Positions 9,733 through 23,302 of a DNA stretch of 64,000 nucleotides are shown here, one piece after another (the stretch's first letter is position 1; the number at the start of each line of letters is the position of its first letter). The position numbers and the translations under genes are program-made. The notes under the pieces are model-generated. The model was given only the letters and a program-made list of their open reading frames with translations, had not been told where the DNA came from and did no database searches. The DNA is from Tachypleus tridentatus (lineage: Eukaryota > Arthropoda > Merostomata > Xiphosura > Limulidae): contig NC_134837.1 of the NCBI RefSeq assembly GCF_004210375.1, positions 158,141,310-158,205,309 of the forward strand, given 5' to 3'.

Positions 9733-10866
9733 TTCAGTTTGAAATCCTTATTAATTACTTTGTATAATGTTACCTGGAACACGTGGACGGCTTTGGCCAC
9801 TGATTTGTTTGTTCGTGGATTTTCACCTGTTAAAATATACCGTATTTTACTTACCACATGCGGTTAAACCTTTTTATAAGTCTCTTTCTGGATGGTTCTG
9901 TTTCCACAAATTGATTCACATTCCTTTGGTTACTAATGTTATTAAGAGCAATAACTACTCTTTTTTTGTAAATTTTAAGTCACTTTACCCTACTTTAAAT
10001 TAATTTTGATGTGAGAGCGTGAACATATTGCATCGGATATATTTTTTGGTAGCATTACACTATCTTTTAAACGTCAAATAATCCCTCAGCCTCTAGTTCT
10101 TATACATCTGTTCCACCAGCGACTGTATAATAGCTGTGGTTATGATGTGACGTTCTAATGTTCAAAACTGTCACTCTGGTCTTCACGTTTCATAGCTAAC
10201 AGAAATAAATACATTTTGCTAGACCAACAAAGAGACAGATAGGTGCAGTCGAGGCAGTCAAGTATGAATAAATTCCTTTATGAGCCAACAACAAAAATTA
10301 AGACGATTCATCAAATTAATTCGTGATTTATTTATAGAATTTCTGAATGTTAAAAATCCGTTATGTTAACAATTTTTAATATATAGAAAAGCCAGTGCGT
10401 TTTGGTAACACTACTTTCCAGCAACAGCTTTCATGTCACGTTACTTAGCAATAAAAGTATAACCTAATATTACTGGTAGTCTGTGTTCTGAAAGTATAAA
10501 ATAAAATGTGCAGGCAACAAAACTGGAACAACTATTTGCTGATTAAATGGGTTTGTTTTATTTATATTAAAAACGTTCGCGGTGTAACCCAAAATAGCTT
10601 AATCCAGAGTCGATATTTTTACTTTCATGATATATTTTATGCAGTTGGTTCTAGTCTAGGTGATCACACACTACGTATTTACTTTAGGCTTATTACATTT
10701 ACATTTTATATATTTAACTTTAGGCTAGGTGATACCACACTAGTATTTACGATCGAATTCAAACCTTGCTATACATACAAGTATGAATGTAATTTCAAGA
10801 ACATTGATATCCACAATAGAATGAAATGGTTTGAATGGACGTGTAGCTGCTCGAAAACCTCTGTTG
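9733..10866. other. Intergenic, no gene seen
   Basis: AT-rich. Open frames at 9767-10003 and 10506-10928 have no recognisable domain, and the second runs into the neighbouring SINE. A diverged direct repeat of aggctaggtgat/tagtctaggtgatcacacac with nearby tttacttt blocks occurs near 10650-10745. Confidence 0.5.
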
Positions 10867-11140
10867 TTTATTTGTTTTCGAATTTTGCGCAAAGCTATAC
10901 GAGGGCTATCTGCGCTAGCTGTCCCTAATTTAGCAGTGTAAGACTAGAGAGAAGGCCACTAGTCATCACCACCAACCACCAACTCTTGGGCTACTATTTT
11001 ACCAACGAATGATGGGATTGACCGTCACATTATAATGCCCCCACGGCTGAAAGGGCGAGTATGTTTGGTGCCACAGGGATTTGAAACCACGATCCTCAGA
11101 TTACGAGTCGAGTGCCTTAACCACCCGACCATGCTGGGCC
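10867..11140 (-). mobile_element. SINE-A copy, full length
   Basis: Inverted, from the tail (tttgcgcaaagctatacgag) to the head (ccacccgaccatgctgggcc). All blocks of the family are present with scattered substitutions. Confidence 0.93.
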
Positions 11141-11459
11141 AAACTATGTTGAGGAGAGGTAATTAAACGAAAAGTTAAAATGGGACAGAAACACTAGAAT
11201 GAACAAAGTTGGAAACATGTACTAATTAAAGTTAAATCTGAGTTCGAATTGTTCACTAACGATCAATGTAATTTTTTTTAACACCAGAGATAAGAATGGT
11301 ATCGTTGTTAATGCATAATATAGCTACAGTGAAGTATGGAGGGGTTAAGTACAAATGAGAGCCTAAACTCAGCCAATATATGCGACATAGACAGTCAAAA
11401 TTAAGAATGCAAAACTAAAAGTTTTCGTGCATGTGCACAACGAATCAATAAGCCTAAAC
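11141..11459. other. Intergenic, no gene seen
   Basis: AT-rich, no exon or repeat recognised. Confidence 0.55.
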
Positions 11460-11690
11460 ACAGAGTGTTACGAAACGCAGCCGTAACAAAATTTTAATTT
11501 CAGTACACATACGCCAAGGAAGCCAACAAAAGACTAAGGAAACTTCACTTTCGTACACATAGCAAACAGCAAAGCCAACGTAGTGGTAGCAATAAAACTT
11601 CACTGCAGTACACGTAAGCTCATAAAGTGGTAACAAAAATCTTCACTTCAGTACACATCCTTATGCAGGGAAGCGACGAAAGTGATACCA
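11460..11690. repeat. Degenerate ~50-bp tandem repeat
   Basis: The motif acttc.ctt.cgtacacat or close variants recurs at about 11502, 11554, 11605 and 11651, spaced 46-52 bases, with taacaaaa and aaggaagc.aac blocks between. The units are too diverged for a recent array. Confidence 0.6.
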
Positions 11691-12604
11691 GGCGCAAAAT
11701 CGACCATGGAAACCTGACTGATTTAAAAGAACTACAACAGTTTCTAATCGATTATATTATTTCCTCACGAACACAACACAACGAGAAGGGATATATCTTT
11801 CACTGAGAAAACGATCCTAAGCCTAAAATAAAACGATAATAATATCTTGAAGGTAAAAAGACTGATGGAACACGGATAACCATGAGTTGACCTGCACAAT
11901 GTCCGGATGTGAACATTCTTAAAGCTGCATGAGCATATTTGAGAAATGAGGTCAAAATGTGACCAAATCTATATACTATTTAATTCTATAACCGATTCGC
12001 TTTTCTTTGACAATATCTGTGTCATGTTCTGTACCATTAAGAAAATTCACCATATAAGTGCGTGCCATTACTAGTTGTTTGTAAGTGAACGTATCGTTTG
12101 TGCATTTCCACAATTATGCCATTAATGTGTTCTCCAGTTTTTATTTACTTTTGTGACTTTTATACAAGGTTCTACACTGTTACACTATACCGAATAAAAT
12201 ATACTTAAACACTGACGTATGAAACAACCAGAATCTATAAACATCAAGTGTTAATCTTACGTTATTTTGTTGGAAAGCGCCGCACATAAATATTGTGCAT
12301 GACACACAAGACTACCATTATAATTCCTGAAAACTAGGTCATAAAACATACTTTCGTCTGGATCTTCTCAACAGTTTTCTAAATCATTCAACTTTTTGAC
12401 GTGTTGTAAGGGATTATATTACATTACGTGTTATAATTAATCTCGGACGAGTCTCCAATTTATTATGTTATGTATAATACATATTAAGATTTCAAATAGC
12501 TGAGAATTTTAATTTTGATGTATAAATTAATTCAATTTTGATATGCATAAGTTTTTTTTTTATTTTTGCCAATAACACTGATACACACAATTTTCTTTCT
12601 TAAC
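11691..12604. other. Intergenic, no gene seen
   Basis: AT-rich, nothing recognisable. Confidence 0.55.
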
Positions 12605-12880
12605 AGAAATATATTTTAATATACAAACAACAATTCCATTTATAATAACGGTTATTAGAAATAGTTAATAGACATGATTATTGATATTCACAAATTTTAC
12701 AAAATCACAAACAATATTCAGCCATCTATCTAGTCTGGAAGTAAATATTTTATCGACAGTCAAGGTCCACGAGGCAGAAATTACTTTTATGTTGATACAC
12801 AGATACACTACACTTGGTGGGTATGCTAGCTAGTTCTATTCTTGTTTGACTTAATGCAGTTTATAAGCTTACTTTTCACA
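12605..12880. repeat. Unclassified interspersed repeat, copy 2
   Basis: Diverged partner of 3285-3526, sharing atattttaatatacaaacaa, the ttttacaaa block and an attttatcgac block in order. It extends further here, through ttatgttgatacacagatac. No ends can be defined from two copies. Confidence 0.6.
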
Positions 12881-15800
12881 GAGGAAGATAGATATCTAAC
12901 GTCCTAGTATAAATAATGATGTCTGAAATTGATTCTCTGAAGTTGAACGGCTTTGTTCGAAATCTATAAACGTTTGCGGTCAAATTCTGTAGGCTTCCTA
13001 TTAATAAGTGTTAATCACAATTACAGTTTCCAAGCCTTATGGAGTACTGATTGCAGCTGACAAACAAATACTATGTCTTAGCGTCTTGTGACGACTTACT
13101 TCTACATACCCACTCGAGATTCTCGAATGTTCAACAGCGTCAGCAATGTTCGAAGACACCTAAGTGTCTTTGTAAACCATATACTGCGGAGTCTTGTTCT
13201 TGAGAATCTTTTATAAATTTAGAGAACAGACTGAACTTGCGCAAATCACGTCTAACAGTATACGTCCCAAGCATCAAACTGAAACAAACTTAGGTAGTAA
13301 CCTAAATGTATAACAGTAAATTTGTTACAATTATCACGTTAAGAATATTTGCTTACCTGAAACAAATACACAAGAGAATAGTTACTAACGTTCAATATTA
13401 TAAAATTAAATGCCGAAGGCTAGCCAAATAACGAAACCAATAAGTCTTAATACTGGTTTTAGAAATCACACCAAACTGCAGATTGTTTCACATCGTTTAT
13501 AATAGATTCATTAGCAGAAATACAAGATAATATAACTAAAAAAATAATCATTCTAGCGTGATTATTGCCGCGAATATTGTTTTTAAAGATTATTTCATCA
13601 TAATTAGAATAAACTCTGTTCGAACGTTTTATTTTTACAAAGTCATAATTTAGTTGGTTCAAAAACGAACATTGGAGAACATGGAAAATGACCAATGAAA
13701 CTACACTATATTAATTACTGTTTGTATCTGTTTATATTTAAAATAATATCTAAAATATGATTTTTAAAAATGAAAATCTACCTTTCTTCAAATCAGGACA
13801 TTATGCTATAAACAATGTTTGGTAACCTCATGAAATAGTATTTATAAGGAAAATAAGTATATTCATTTTTTCTTTCTATTTCAGAAAACTTGTGCATAGG
13901 CATAGAAACACATTAACATGTTGAGCAGCCAACCAAAGTAAAGACGATGTGCAATTAAAAGCTGTTGTACGTTTCCAGAATTATTTTATTTTTGTCACCG
14001 AAAGTGTTCTTCACATGAGTATCGGAGACAAACAAATGCACGTCTTTTTATTGTTTTTATACCATTTTTCTTTCCAGCAACATAAACTTGTCTTTAGTTT
14101 TGTTATCTAAAGCACGAATAATCTTCAACTTTGAATGAAAGTATAAACAGTGTATTCAGGTGGTTTCTCAATGCTAGTATTTCACATTATTGTACATTTA
14201 TATAATTTACCGCTGAAGTAAGAAATCCAACTTTCCAAAAACGCTCGACTTATCGTGTTTGTTTTGGCAATAAATCACTAAGATATTTAAACTTAACTAA
14301 TAACTATGAACATTTATAATATGTAAGAATGCTATTAACAGTAATTCTCATATGCTTAAATTAAAATAAATCTATAACATTAATATAAACTAAATATTAT
14401 CTCCAAAGACTGACTGGCAATTGCAGAAGATAATAGTCAAAACATTGTTTACTCACCAAAGCATTTTACTTATTTTCGTCTTGAATTTCTCGTTTATGAA
14501 AACTTGTTTCTGAAAAAAGGCATGTGCTGGTGTGAGACGTGGTTACGATAATCAGTTTTCGAAAGAAGCTTAGTTTTTGAGAACTATTTCGATAGTTTCT
14601 ATATTTTCGTATTTGTTTTCACATTATATTTCGGCAAAATAATCTAATTTATTCCTATAAGACTCGATAAAGGTATTTAGTACACTAAGGCAATGACTTC
14701 TTAAGGAATTCGGAGAAAATAGCTACAAAAATTGTTCAGGGAAGCGGATAGTTGTTATCTCACTTGACTTACTCAGCGTGTAGTATGAAGTATGTAAGCG
14801 CCATCTGACGAATAACGCTATCATAATCGAATGCATTTCCGTGTGTATGCAGTAGGCGGCACTTCAGTAATATGTTTTCTTCCAATATTTTCAAAATTCT
14901 GTAACTATTGAAACATTCAAACCTTACATTAATATATAACATAAAACAGATATTAGCAATTTGTTATCCTATTTTATAAGGAAATAATAATCATAAACAA
15001 TGCTTGTCTTCCGCTTGAACAGCTTTTTTTGTGAAAGAATTATTTATTTTAAAATTATCTATTTAAAAAAAATGTGCTTGAAGATAACAACAAATGATAT
15101 TTTTGTTACTTTTAACGAGGTAAGATGCCGAAAAGAACTGGTGAGTAAGAAGTAAAAGTGTGTTTTAACTTTGTCAACACCTCGACAACAAGACTGGCCT
15201 ATCACTATTAGTTGTGAATTGAAACATAATTTTGAAAACTTTCTGTTAACCTTTACAGTGCTGAAACTTGACATTTATTGCATATAATGGTCGAATATTG
15301 AAAAATAATAAATATGTGAAACTTTTCATTTCATGAACACGAAAATTCGAAGTATTTCATAATGTTAGATATTATGTATTATATTGGTAGACAGAGTCTT
15401 TCTAAACGAAAAAAAGGCCTATTTTCTAGTTGGCACTCTATCACCTAAATCTATTTGCTAATTGGTTAATAATTCACAGTCATTGTCTAACAAAAACAGC
15501 TTTCATGACTAGAATGTTTACTACTCACATAAAAAAAGGGTTATTCTATCATCGTTATATAGTTGTGAATACCAGAGACCAGTTTTGATAACGAAGATGG
15601 TGTCCTACGTTAACACACATTGTTTTATTGGCAACTTCACGAGTGTCAGTCATTAGCTCCTAGTCCGAAGGCCCATTAACACATGTATTGCATTTCAGTT
15701 TGACTTATTTTCAGATATAAGTTTGGTGCAATACGAAGTCAGTAAAAACAATGATATGTAGATGTTTCCCAGAGACCTCAAACTCTGTAATCAATGTTTC

Positions 15801-16051
15801 AACTTCATGTTTTATACAAAGTAAATGTTAAGAAAATAGCCATTAAAACGTTATTTCCATTACCATTTTTAGTTTAGATTTTGTAACTTTATTTCAAAGC
15901 CAATCAAAATATTAGGCAGACAATTATTGACCTAGGTTTTGAGCCATAAACTTAACTTGGCGATTTTTCTCTCTCATACTTGAGACATTCAGTTTCTGTC
16001 AACATTATATAACATTCTGTAATATTCATAATATCAATATCAGATACCGCC
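12881..16051. other. Long repeat-poor intergenic stretch
   Basis: About 3.2 kb of AT-rich DNA. Short open frames at 13459-13695 (minus) and 15059-15274 (minus) show no signal peptide, domain or splice context I trust. No SINE occurs here, in contrast to 0-9.7 kb. Confidence 0.55.
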
Positions 16052-16312
16052 GGGCCCGGCATGGTCAGGTGGTTAAGGCACTCGACTCGTAATCCGAGGA
16101 TCGCATGTCCAAATCCCCGTCACACCAAACATGCTCACCCTTTCAGCCTTGGAGGCCTTATAAAGTTAAGGTCAATCCCACTATTCGTTAGTAAAGAGTA
16201 GGTTAAGTGGGTGGTTAAGCTGCCTTCCCTCTAGTTTTACACTGCTAAATTAGGGATGTTTAGCGCAGATAGCCTCGTGTTGCTTTGCGCGAAATTCAAA
16301 ACAAACTAAACC
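16052..16312 (+). mobile_element. SINE-A copy, near full length
   Basis: Head gggcccggcatggtcaggtg is close to the family consensus. The central block is shortened around taggttaagtgggtggttaa. Tail caaaacaaactaaacc. An imperfect target duplication (agataccgcc versus aaataccacc) may flank it. Confidence 0.9.
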
Positions 16313-17329
16313 AAATACCACCATATTTTTCTCTTAATGTAATGTATGCAAAACATTTACTATTGTGTCAGCAATGTACTACTGTTGTCTTGTTATTTCA
16401 TCTTGAGTGTACAAACCAAGTTTTGTTTTGTTAACATCAGAACAATGCTTTATAAAAATAATTTATGTGAATGTTTGTTAACTTTTCATAAACATTTAGT
16501 TTATGTGTCTTAAAAATATTCGTATTAATTTTCAACAAGAAGTTATGTGTGTGTATATATAATACGATTTTTAACTTTGCAAGATAAATCACCATTATGT
16601 ACTGAGCATCCTATTTATAAGAACTCAACTAAATATTGTGACGTCAGATGGCGACTGAATCAATATAGAAAATAACTTACTTTTTATCATTTCATATCGT
16701 AATTAAATTTATGGGTGTGTTTTAAATACATTTCGTTTTATTTCCCATAAAACTCACATTTTTCTTGTATCACAAACAGTGCCGTTTCATTGAAACTAAA
16801 ATTAAAATTAGTATTCATTGTTTTAAACAAATAATTATTTTCTAGAATTCACTACTAAGTAAGACGCACCAGCTGTAACAGTTAGAGATAGTAAATATAT
16901 TGTTAGTGGCGCCATCTTTTGAATTAGATTATTTGACATAATTCTGACGAGTTATACAAAAAATATTTGTTAATCATGCTGAATGGCACTTCATGCGCGC
17001 GTGGACTTTTAAACTACCATCTCAGTCACTTCTAAGGTTCAGACACAGCTCTCTATAAGTTAAATTAGTGACTAAATGAAAGCTAGCCAAGTAGCAGAAC
17101 CCACCACTACAAAAGATTGCTCCATATACACAACGAATAATTAGATGTAATGTTACCGTTATAACGAACAAACTGCTGAACGCATGAAATACTGGGCCCT
17201 CCTCTCATTAGCTTCACGTGCTAATCACACAGCCACGCCATACAGGTCTAGATTTTGCTTGTTAACAGTCACAAGTTAAAAAGTAAGAATTAATAACAGA
17301 TACGGAAAATAATTTCGATAGATTGATTG
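16313..17329. other. Intergenic, no gene seen
   Basis: AT-rich; no exon, RNA gene or transposon recognised. Confidence 0.55.
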
Positions 17330-17640
17330 ATGATAACTCTAAAATTATAATTAGAACTGAATGTCATCAACTTGTTAAGAACTTCAATCTTTTGGAAAAG
17401 AAGTAACATACAGATATTGAAGTCATAAAGTCATTAAGAGATAATAACTGTATTTTATTTCTAAAACAGATAAAGGAGGGCAAAGTGTAATACTCAATAA
17501 ATATAACTACATTAAAGGTGTAGGATATTTATTAAGTGATGCTACTTATAAAAACGTAGATACAACTGAAGCATTTGCGGAATCTCTGGGAATTTCACAT
17601 GCTTCAAGTATTGAGCAATTATATGCAATATGGAGAAGAG
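17330..17640 (+). mobile_element. Penelope-like element, N-terminal RT region
   Basis: Degraded coding sequence that reads LRDNN then TDKGGQSVILNKYNYI, the KGG(A/Q)-V pattern at the start of Penelope-like reverse transcriptases. The following SDATYKNV fits the same region. It lies in the same orientation as the RT core at 19.2 kb and the C-terminal part at 21.2 kb, so the three look like one old copy broken up by insertions. Confidence 0.65.
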
Positions 17641-17649
17641 TGGTACATG

Positions 17650-19195
17650 CTCACAAAGGCATAAAATGATTATATAATGACAATTGACTTAGAAGAAAGA
17701 TGTATTGAGAAACGTTTATTTTGCACTATTTTCCAAAGAACGTTATTGAGGTCATGAGAAAGGTCAAGAATACCTCATTAGAGATGAGGAATTAAATCAT
17801 CATCTACAGAGTGGCACCACTGTGAAGCTACGGTGAATGTTTATATTATTGTGCTTAAAAGTTGCCGAGAAAGGAATAAGTCGGAACTTTGATGCAGTAT
17901 CCATATAAAGAATGTGTGTAAGGATACAAGTGAGAAGGCTGCCGATTTACCGACTTTACCTGCAACCAATGAATAAGTTTTTTTTGTTCTTGCTTTGAGA
18001 ATGATGAAACGATCAAGGCAAAATAACCAATTAAATGTCAGATCTACTTGCGGGTGGTTGTGTACACTGTTTGGAAGATTGTAAGAATACCAGAATAGTT
18101 TAGTATACAAACCCATGTTTGAGGCTCGAAGTCAGTTGGAGAGTCCAGAAGAAAGGGCAGTAGAGAATAAGAAGCCAGAGAAAGCAGCAGAAGACTCGCT
18201 AGTCGTTGTAGCAGTCAGTTACAGTTATTAAAGAAAGAAGATTCAGCCAGATAAAAGATGACTGATTACCCTTGTAATGGAGATACTCATAGTTTCTGTA
18301 AGTAACATAATGCTATCTCCCATACCATCAACTATCATAGTTAACAAGTGGTCAACTCATTTTCGCAGTTACATTGGAAATATAATTCAGGAACGTTCTA
18401 TAGTTATGCTAAAAGAATTTTGTTAGTTTAATCCAAGTCATTTGACGAATTGATTGCAGTAAAGAATGTTGTGAGAAGTGCATTAAAAGTGTTTCAGTAT
18501 TTTGATCATAGTCTTAAAGTGAGATTCTTTACTTTAACTGTAAACTTTCTCCAATTAATTCTTGTGCACTTCATTCGCCACTACAATTCTCACTTAATAT
18601 AAATAAATTTTGACTGGTAATAATAGTCGAATTCCAACAGCTAGCCTCCTGACCTGCCTGTCGCAGTCTTTAAGGATTTTTAAAGTAACAGACGACAAAT
18701 TGATTAGGGTAAAGAAAGAAGAAAAATATAAAAATTAGTGTAAGGAACTATAAGTAGCGTAAGTGATATTAAATAAGTGAATATGGCTACTACAGGTGGT
18801 GCACCTTCTAGGATTGATAAACGGGCTACTACTAATGTAGAAGCTGTGGCAGATCAACCCATATAATTAGGTTCAAGTGGCACTACTCACTTCACGAGCT
18901 CAATACCGTTGTTTCACGAGGATGCCGAAAATGTTATATGTGCTTGAAATGAAGCTACTAGAATATCTTGTTGGATCAAAATTCAAAAAATAGATATTTT
19001 GAGACTAAGAGCTACAGGAGAAGCAGAACGTTCTATTAGGCTTATGATGAACTGTGTGAATATGCAGATTTTCAGTTTTTATCATGAAGAATAACAGAGG
19101 AATACAGAAAGCGAGAAATGTCAAATACATAAATACATTGTGATTAGTAGTAACAGTTAACTCCAATGTCTAAGCCTCCCAGCCTGCCAGTTACA
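17650..19195 (+). mobile_element. LTR-retrotransposon fossil (Ty3/gypsy-like gag remnant)
   Basis: A fossil lying inside the Penelope-like copy. A gag-like stretch starts near 18783 (MATTGGAPSRIDKR) and continues to about 19140 with a weakly gypsy-like gag pattern. Sequence upstream, about 17840-18640, may be a terminal repeat, and a similar ~50-base string occurs at 18625-18670 and 19140-19195. No pol region is visible. It is clearly broken, with several breaks, and looks old. Confidence 0.45.
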
Positions 19196-19199
19196 CAAC

Positions 19200-19880
19200 C
19201 CTACAAACATATACTACGAATTACTAAAAGCAAATGTTAAAATCTGTTTATGTTTAAAACAGATGGAGAGAGATTTTATGCACTCCTAAAAATACACAAA
19301 ATAATGACAGTTTTAAACAAATTATATCGATTATGGGTACATCGTCATATGTAATACTATAGCTAAGTACATAGCTCTGAGGTATTTTAATTTCAGATAT
19401 AAAAAAGGTAAAATGCTATAGAATTTGTAGAAAAGTCAAGGACATGAAATTTAATACGGGTGATTTGTTTGTATGATTTGATGTACTATCATTGTTTATA
19501 AAAGTTCCAGTTGAGGATGCAATTAAATGTTTTGAAAGTACGGTGTTCCAAAATATAACTCATGCAGTTGAAATTCTAGATATAATAAATTTAACAATGG
19601 TATGTGTTAGAAACCAGTTTTTTTTTTCAAGTTAACAATGTCGATCAAATGAAGGGTTGGCAATCGAAGCTCCACTTTCATTATTATTATGTGATTTATA
19701 TATAAAGACATTTGAAGTAAAAGTTATAAACGATGTAAAATATAACCAGATATTTGGATATGGTATGTAGGTGACACATTACCTACATATATTCATAAAA
19801 TATGTAAAACACAATCGTCGTTGTTGCTTAACAATTAACATCAAAGAGACATAGATCTGTAGAACTCAACGTCTTCATTA
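19200..19880 (+). mobile_element. Penelope-like element, RT core
   Basis: Conceptual reading shows the Penelope RT order: GERFYALLKIHK, a DVLSLFIKVPVEDAI block (the SLFTNVPV-type motif of this group), and IEAPLSLLLCDLYIKTFE, the counterpart of the G-SPLSP-NLFME motif. The catalytic YxDD area near 19760 is decayed. Several stops show it is dead. Penelope-like elements are retroelements related to telomerase. Confidence 0.75.
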
Positions 19881-21224
19881 AGACGGAAGTATGTGTTATG
19901 CCTCCCATAGCAACGTACTGAATGCACTGAAACTCATGTGCTGTATTGCCGCTCCCTGTGTAATGCCATTCTATCTTGAGCTTTGACGAAGATTAGACAA
20001 CCATGTTGATTTCAAGTTACAACAGATCATCAGGGATTTTACTTGATAAACCAAAGGTTTCACAGGTATTTACCCATTAATTTCATTTATCTTTTATTGA
20101 AAAGTAAAACATAGCATGCATGTATAAGTGTATTGTGTATAGGTCAAAACTATGAAGCATTTAGCCGGTGTTGTGTCCTCTGTGAGATCATTTTGCATTG
20201 TATATCAGCCATCCAAAATTGTACTGATGATTGTAGCATACACTTACAATTGTGACTTACAATCCAATTAATGTTATACTTACGATTAGATAATAATCTT
20301 ACATGTTAACTGACCAAATGATATTTCTAAACAATTCTAGAATTAATTTTGAAATTGTCATTGGGCTAACTAGAAGTGCCTAATTTAATGTAATGTAGTA
20401 GTTACATTATTGTAACAGGTGCTTGTCACATTTATGATAATAAGAACAGTATCACAATCACAGTTTGGTCTGTATGAATAATGTGAACTTATGAAGAAAC
20501 CAGCCTTTCTGTGAAGGTCAACTGCAATTTAGACATTTTGGTTTGGTGCTACTATGACCATTCAATATCCAGGCCGCGGGTTTGCTTTGTTTAAGGGCTC
20601 GAACGTCTTAAGCGTATGATCACCGAGCCACTGACCATGATGTACCATGTGTATAGACACATTTGCTGCCAATCACCAGAACAGGCGCATTGTTTTGAAG
20701 TAATATTGACTATAAACACAACATGATGAAAGATAGTTAGCCTGATAGAGAACTTACTTTTCCTCCGAGTGTATTAACTTCACAGGGGATAATTCGTTTT
20801 GCTATGTAAACTATGTTTTTATGTTATATTTCTTTTGATTTGTAGCTTTACTCTTAATGGTATATTAAATGTTCAATCTAAACTAATCTTAATTTTCTTT
20901 ATTGTTATGTATTACCTTGGGTGGAATTTAGGTGAACTTCCTCTTTTACATATACGCATATTTTCATAAACAGATTATTTCTAATTTGTAATAATGAATT
21001 ATTAATCAGAGTATGAGTTTCCAATGAAAACTGGATTGAAAACACAGTTCAAAATAGCACACCTTTCTGAAATGTACCTTGGTATTTACATTATTATAAT
21101 TTACCATCTATACTTCATATTGATGGCATTTTGGGAAGCCCTCCACAGTTTACCTCAGCCCCACTCAGCCAGCCGCCAGCGAAAATATCTTGGCGCCGCC
21201 ACTGGAAATATAGTATTGAGGCGT
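19881..21224. other. Sequence interrupting the Penelope-like copy
   Basis: About 1.3 kb between the RT core and the C-terminal part with no recognisable coding. A short tRNA-SINE-like scrap may lie near 20570-20640 (gggctcgaacgtctta, gatcaccgagcca). The rest is unassigned and is probably another inserted repeat. Confidence 0.35.
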
Positions 21225-21885
21225 TAACAGAATCTGCAAACTATCTGAGTAGTATAGAAGCTTCGTTACAATGTACTCATGAAATTGGGAAAGATAATAG
21301 TTTACCTTCTTTAAACTTATTGTAAAAAGGAATGAACAGGACTATTTTAGAAATATCTATTCACGAGAAACCTCTTTCTGCTCTTATGCTACCACACTAG
21401 AAATCAGGTCATACAGAAACACAAAAAGTGTTTGTATTTTACAATTATATTAATAACATTTTTAGAATATGCACAAAACGAGATGTTTTTAAAACGATTT
21501 GTTTTAGGTAAAATATATAACAGTTGAAATAGAATTTTACCCAAGTTTTGTAGATAGAGCAGTTAACAAACTCACTAATGTGGAAACAACAGATCAAGGT
21601 ATTATGACGAAACTAAGTTATGATAAAATAAAAAATGAATATTTACTTTTACCATATATTTCTGGTCTAACTACTGATTTATTTAAAATAAAAAAACAAG
21701 AACAAATGTTTTACTTTATCTTTAAACCGATAAATAAAATGAAACAAAGTTTATGCAATAGTAAAACCTGATGTACAATTAACGGATAAATTTGGAATTT
21801 ATAAAATTGAATGCGAAAATATTCAAATGAATTGTATTTTACGTGTTTGGTATTTGAGTGGTCTTTCACCTACCGCGAATTGATG
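21225..21885 (+). mobile_element. Penelope-like element, RT thumb and start of GIY-YIG
   Basis: Reads HEIGKDNSLPSLNLL, then SALMLPH, RAVNKLTNVETT, LLLPYISGLTTDLFKI, MFYFIFKPINKMKQSL and finally DKFGIYKIECENI. That is the order expected for the C-terminal RT region and the linker entering a GIY-YIG endonuclease (the YKI-C start). The nuclease core is cut off. The frame changes several times. Confidence 0.75.
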
Positions 21886-23302
21886 ATATTTATGTGAACT
21901 TTTGGAAATTAAGTACCACAAGTGCTATTAATCTGCTCTTCAAACTTTTCAGTCGAGAGATGCTTAACAAACTGTCTTTATTAGTAAAAAACAACTCAAA
22001 CATTACATATATATAAATACTTTAATATATTATTCTCATTGTTTTCTTTCTTATCACGTTATATAGTTCATAGTTAATTTTGAAGAATTATTTGTAAATC
22101 TAATATAGGAGATAAAATAATTTAGTGTGTTATGATTTTCATCTGTTTTGGGGTTTTTGTTGTAATCATGCACTTATAAAATCTTTGCGAAATCTTCTGT
22201 TAAGAAGTTAAATACATTAGGCCATCTTTAGACAGCAAAGATCCACATTATGTTTGTTAGATAAATTCAGAAATTGCTGTCAGCGTTGAGTTGAAACACC
22301 ATGATATGAATTTTAGAAAACAAGACATTACAGTATTTGTTTCTTATGAAGAGCTATGAACGTTTTGAGAGAGATCGGATCATAGGGTTTTCTACTTTTG
22401 TGTTTAACCTTCTAGTCGCTGATGTTTTACGTATCTGAGTATTTTACGTAAGTAATCAGCTTAACTAAAATAAATGAAACTTTCAAATTTGATAATGATA
22501 ACTATGCCGTTCGTAATACTACGTTTCTATAGTTAAAGTAGTGGTGTCGAACACAATCGTCAAAGTTGTGGAGAATGTGTTAATATTTTTGCCACATGAC
22601 AAAAACAAATTGACTGTGTTTTTATATAGAGAGAGGTGTAGAAAAATACCTAGTGGTGTTTTCAATTATTTATTGATGTAATTAACTATATATTTTTTAA
22701 AAAAATGTAGCAAACGTAAAGCACCAATTCGTCACAGGTCAATAGCCGTTTCGCAAATGTAGGGAGTGGTGACCGTATTGGACACCATGATTTTAAAGGT
22801 ATTCTTTGTCCAGAAACAGTTGATTTTGCTGGATGCTTCATCATATTTTAGCAGGCTTTATTGACCACGATTGTTATATAGCACACGTATATTACTTGTG
22901 ACTATTCGTAGCCATGATATTTAGTTAATATTTAGAGTGAAACCCAAATTAACTTCGTTTAAAATTCACGTAGTTCACGTAGAATATAATTCTTACTGGT
23001 TCCATTTTAAAACAATTGTTGTGCTTTGTATGAATGTATGGACGAGATACCATTCATGGCTACTCATCGTTTTTACTGTAAAATTTGTAGAAACAAAAAT
23101 AACTGAAAATGAGGAATCACTTGCTTTTCTCCACGATTTTACAAACATGATATTAAGTTGTGTTTCGTCCTCGCATTACCAACACATCAGTAACATCTGT
23201 CTAATCCATGATTTATTTTTCTCTGCAGAAATAGGTTAGAATAAGGTGAAAGTTACAGACGTGAAAGTACACGAGATTGTAAAATCCGATATTTTAGAAA
23301 AA
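21886..23302. other. Intergenic, no gene recognised
   Basis: An AT-rich region with a 100-codon plus-strand frame at 22937-23239. That frame has no signal peptide, family motif or clear splice context, so I do not call it a gene. Confidence 0.45.

Noticed and set aside
10506-10928. 140-codon plus-strand frame
   Set aside because: Aromatic-rich AT-biased composition; its end lies inside a SINE-A; no domain or splice signal supports it.
22937-23239. 100-codon plus-strand frame
   Set aside because: No recognisable family, signal peptide or conserved pattern; compatible with chance in this much sequence.
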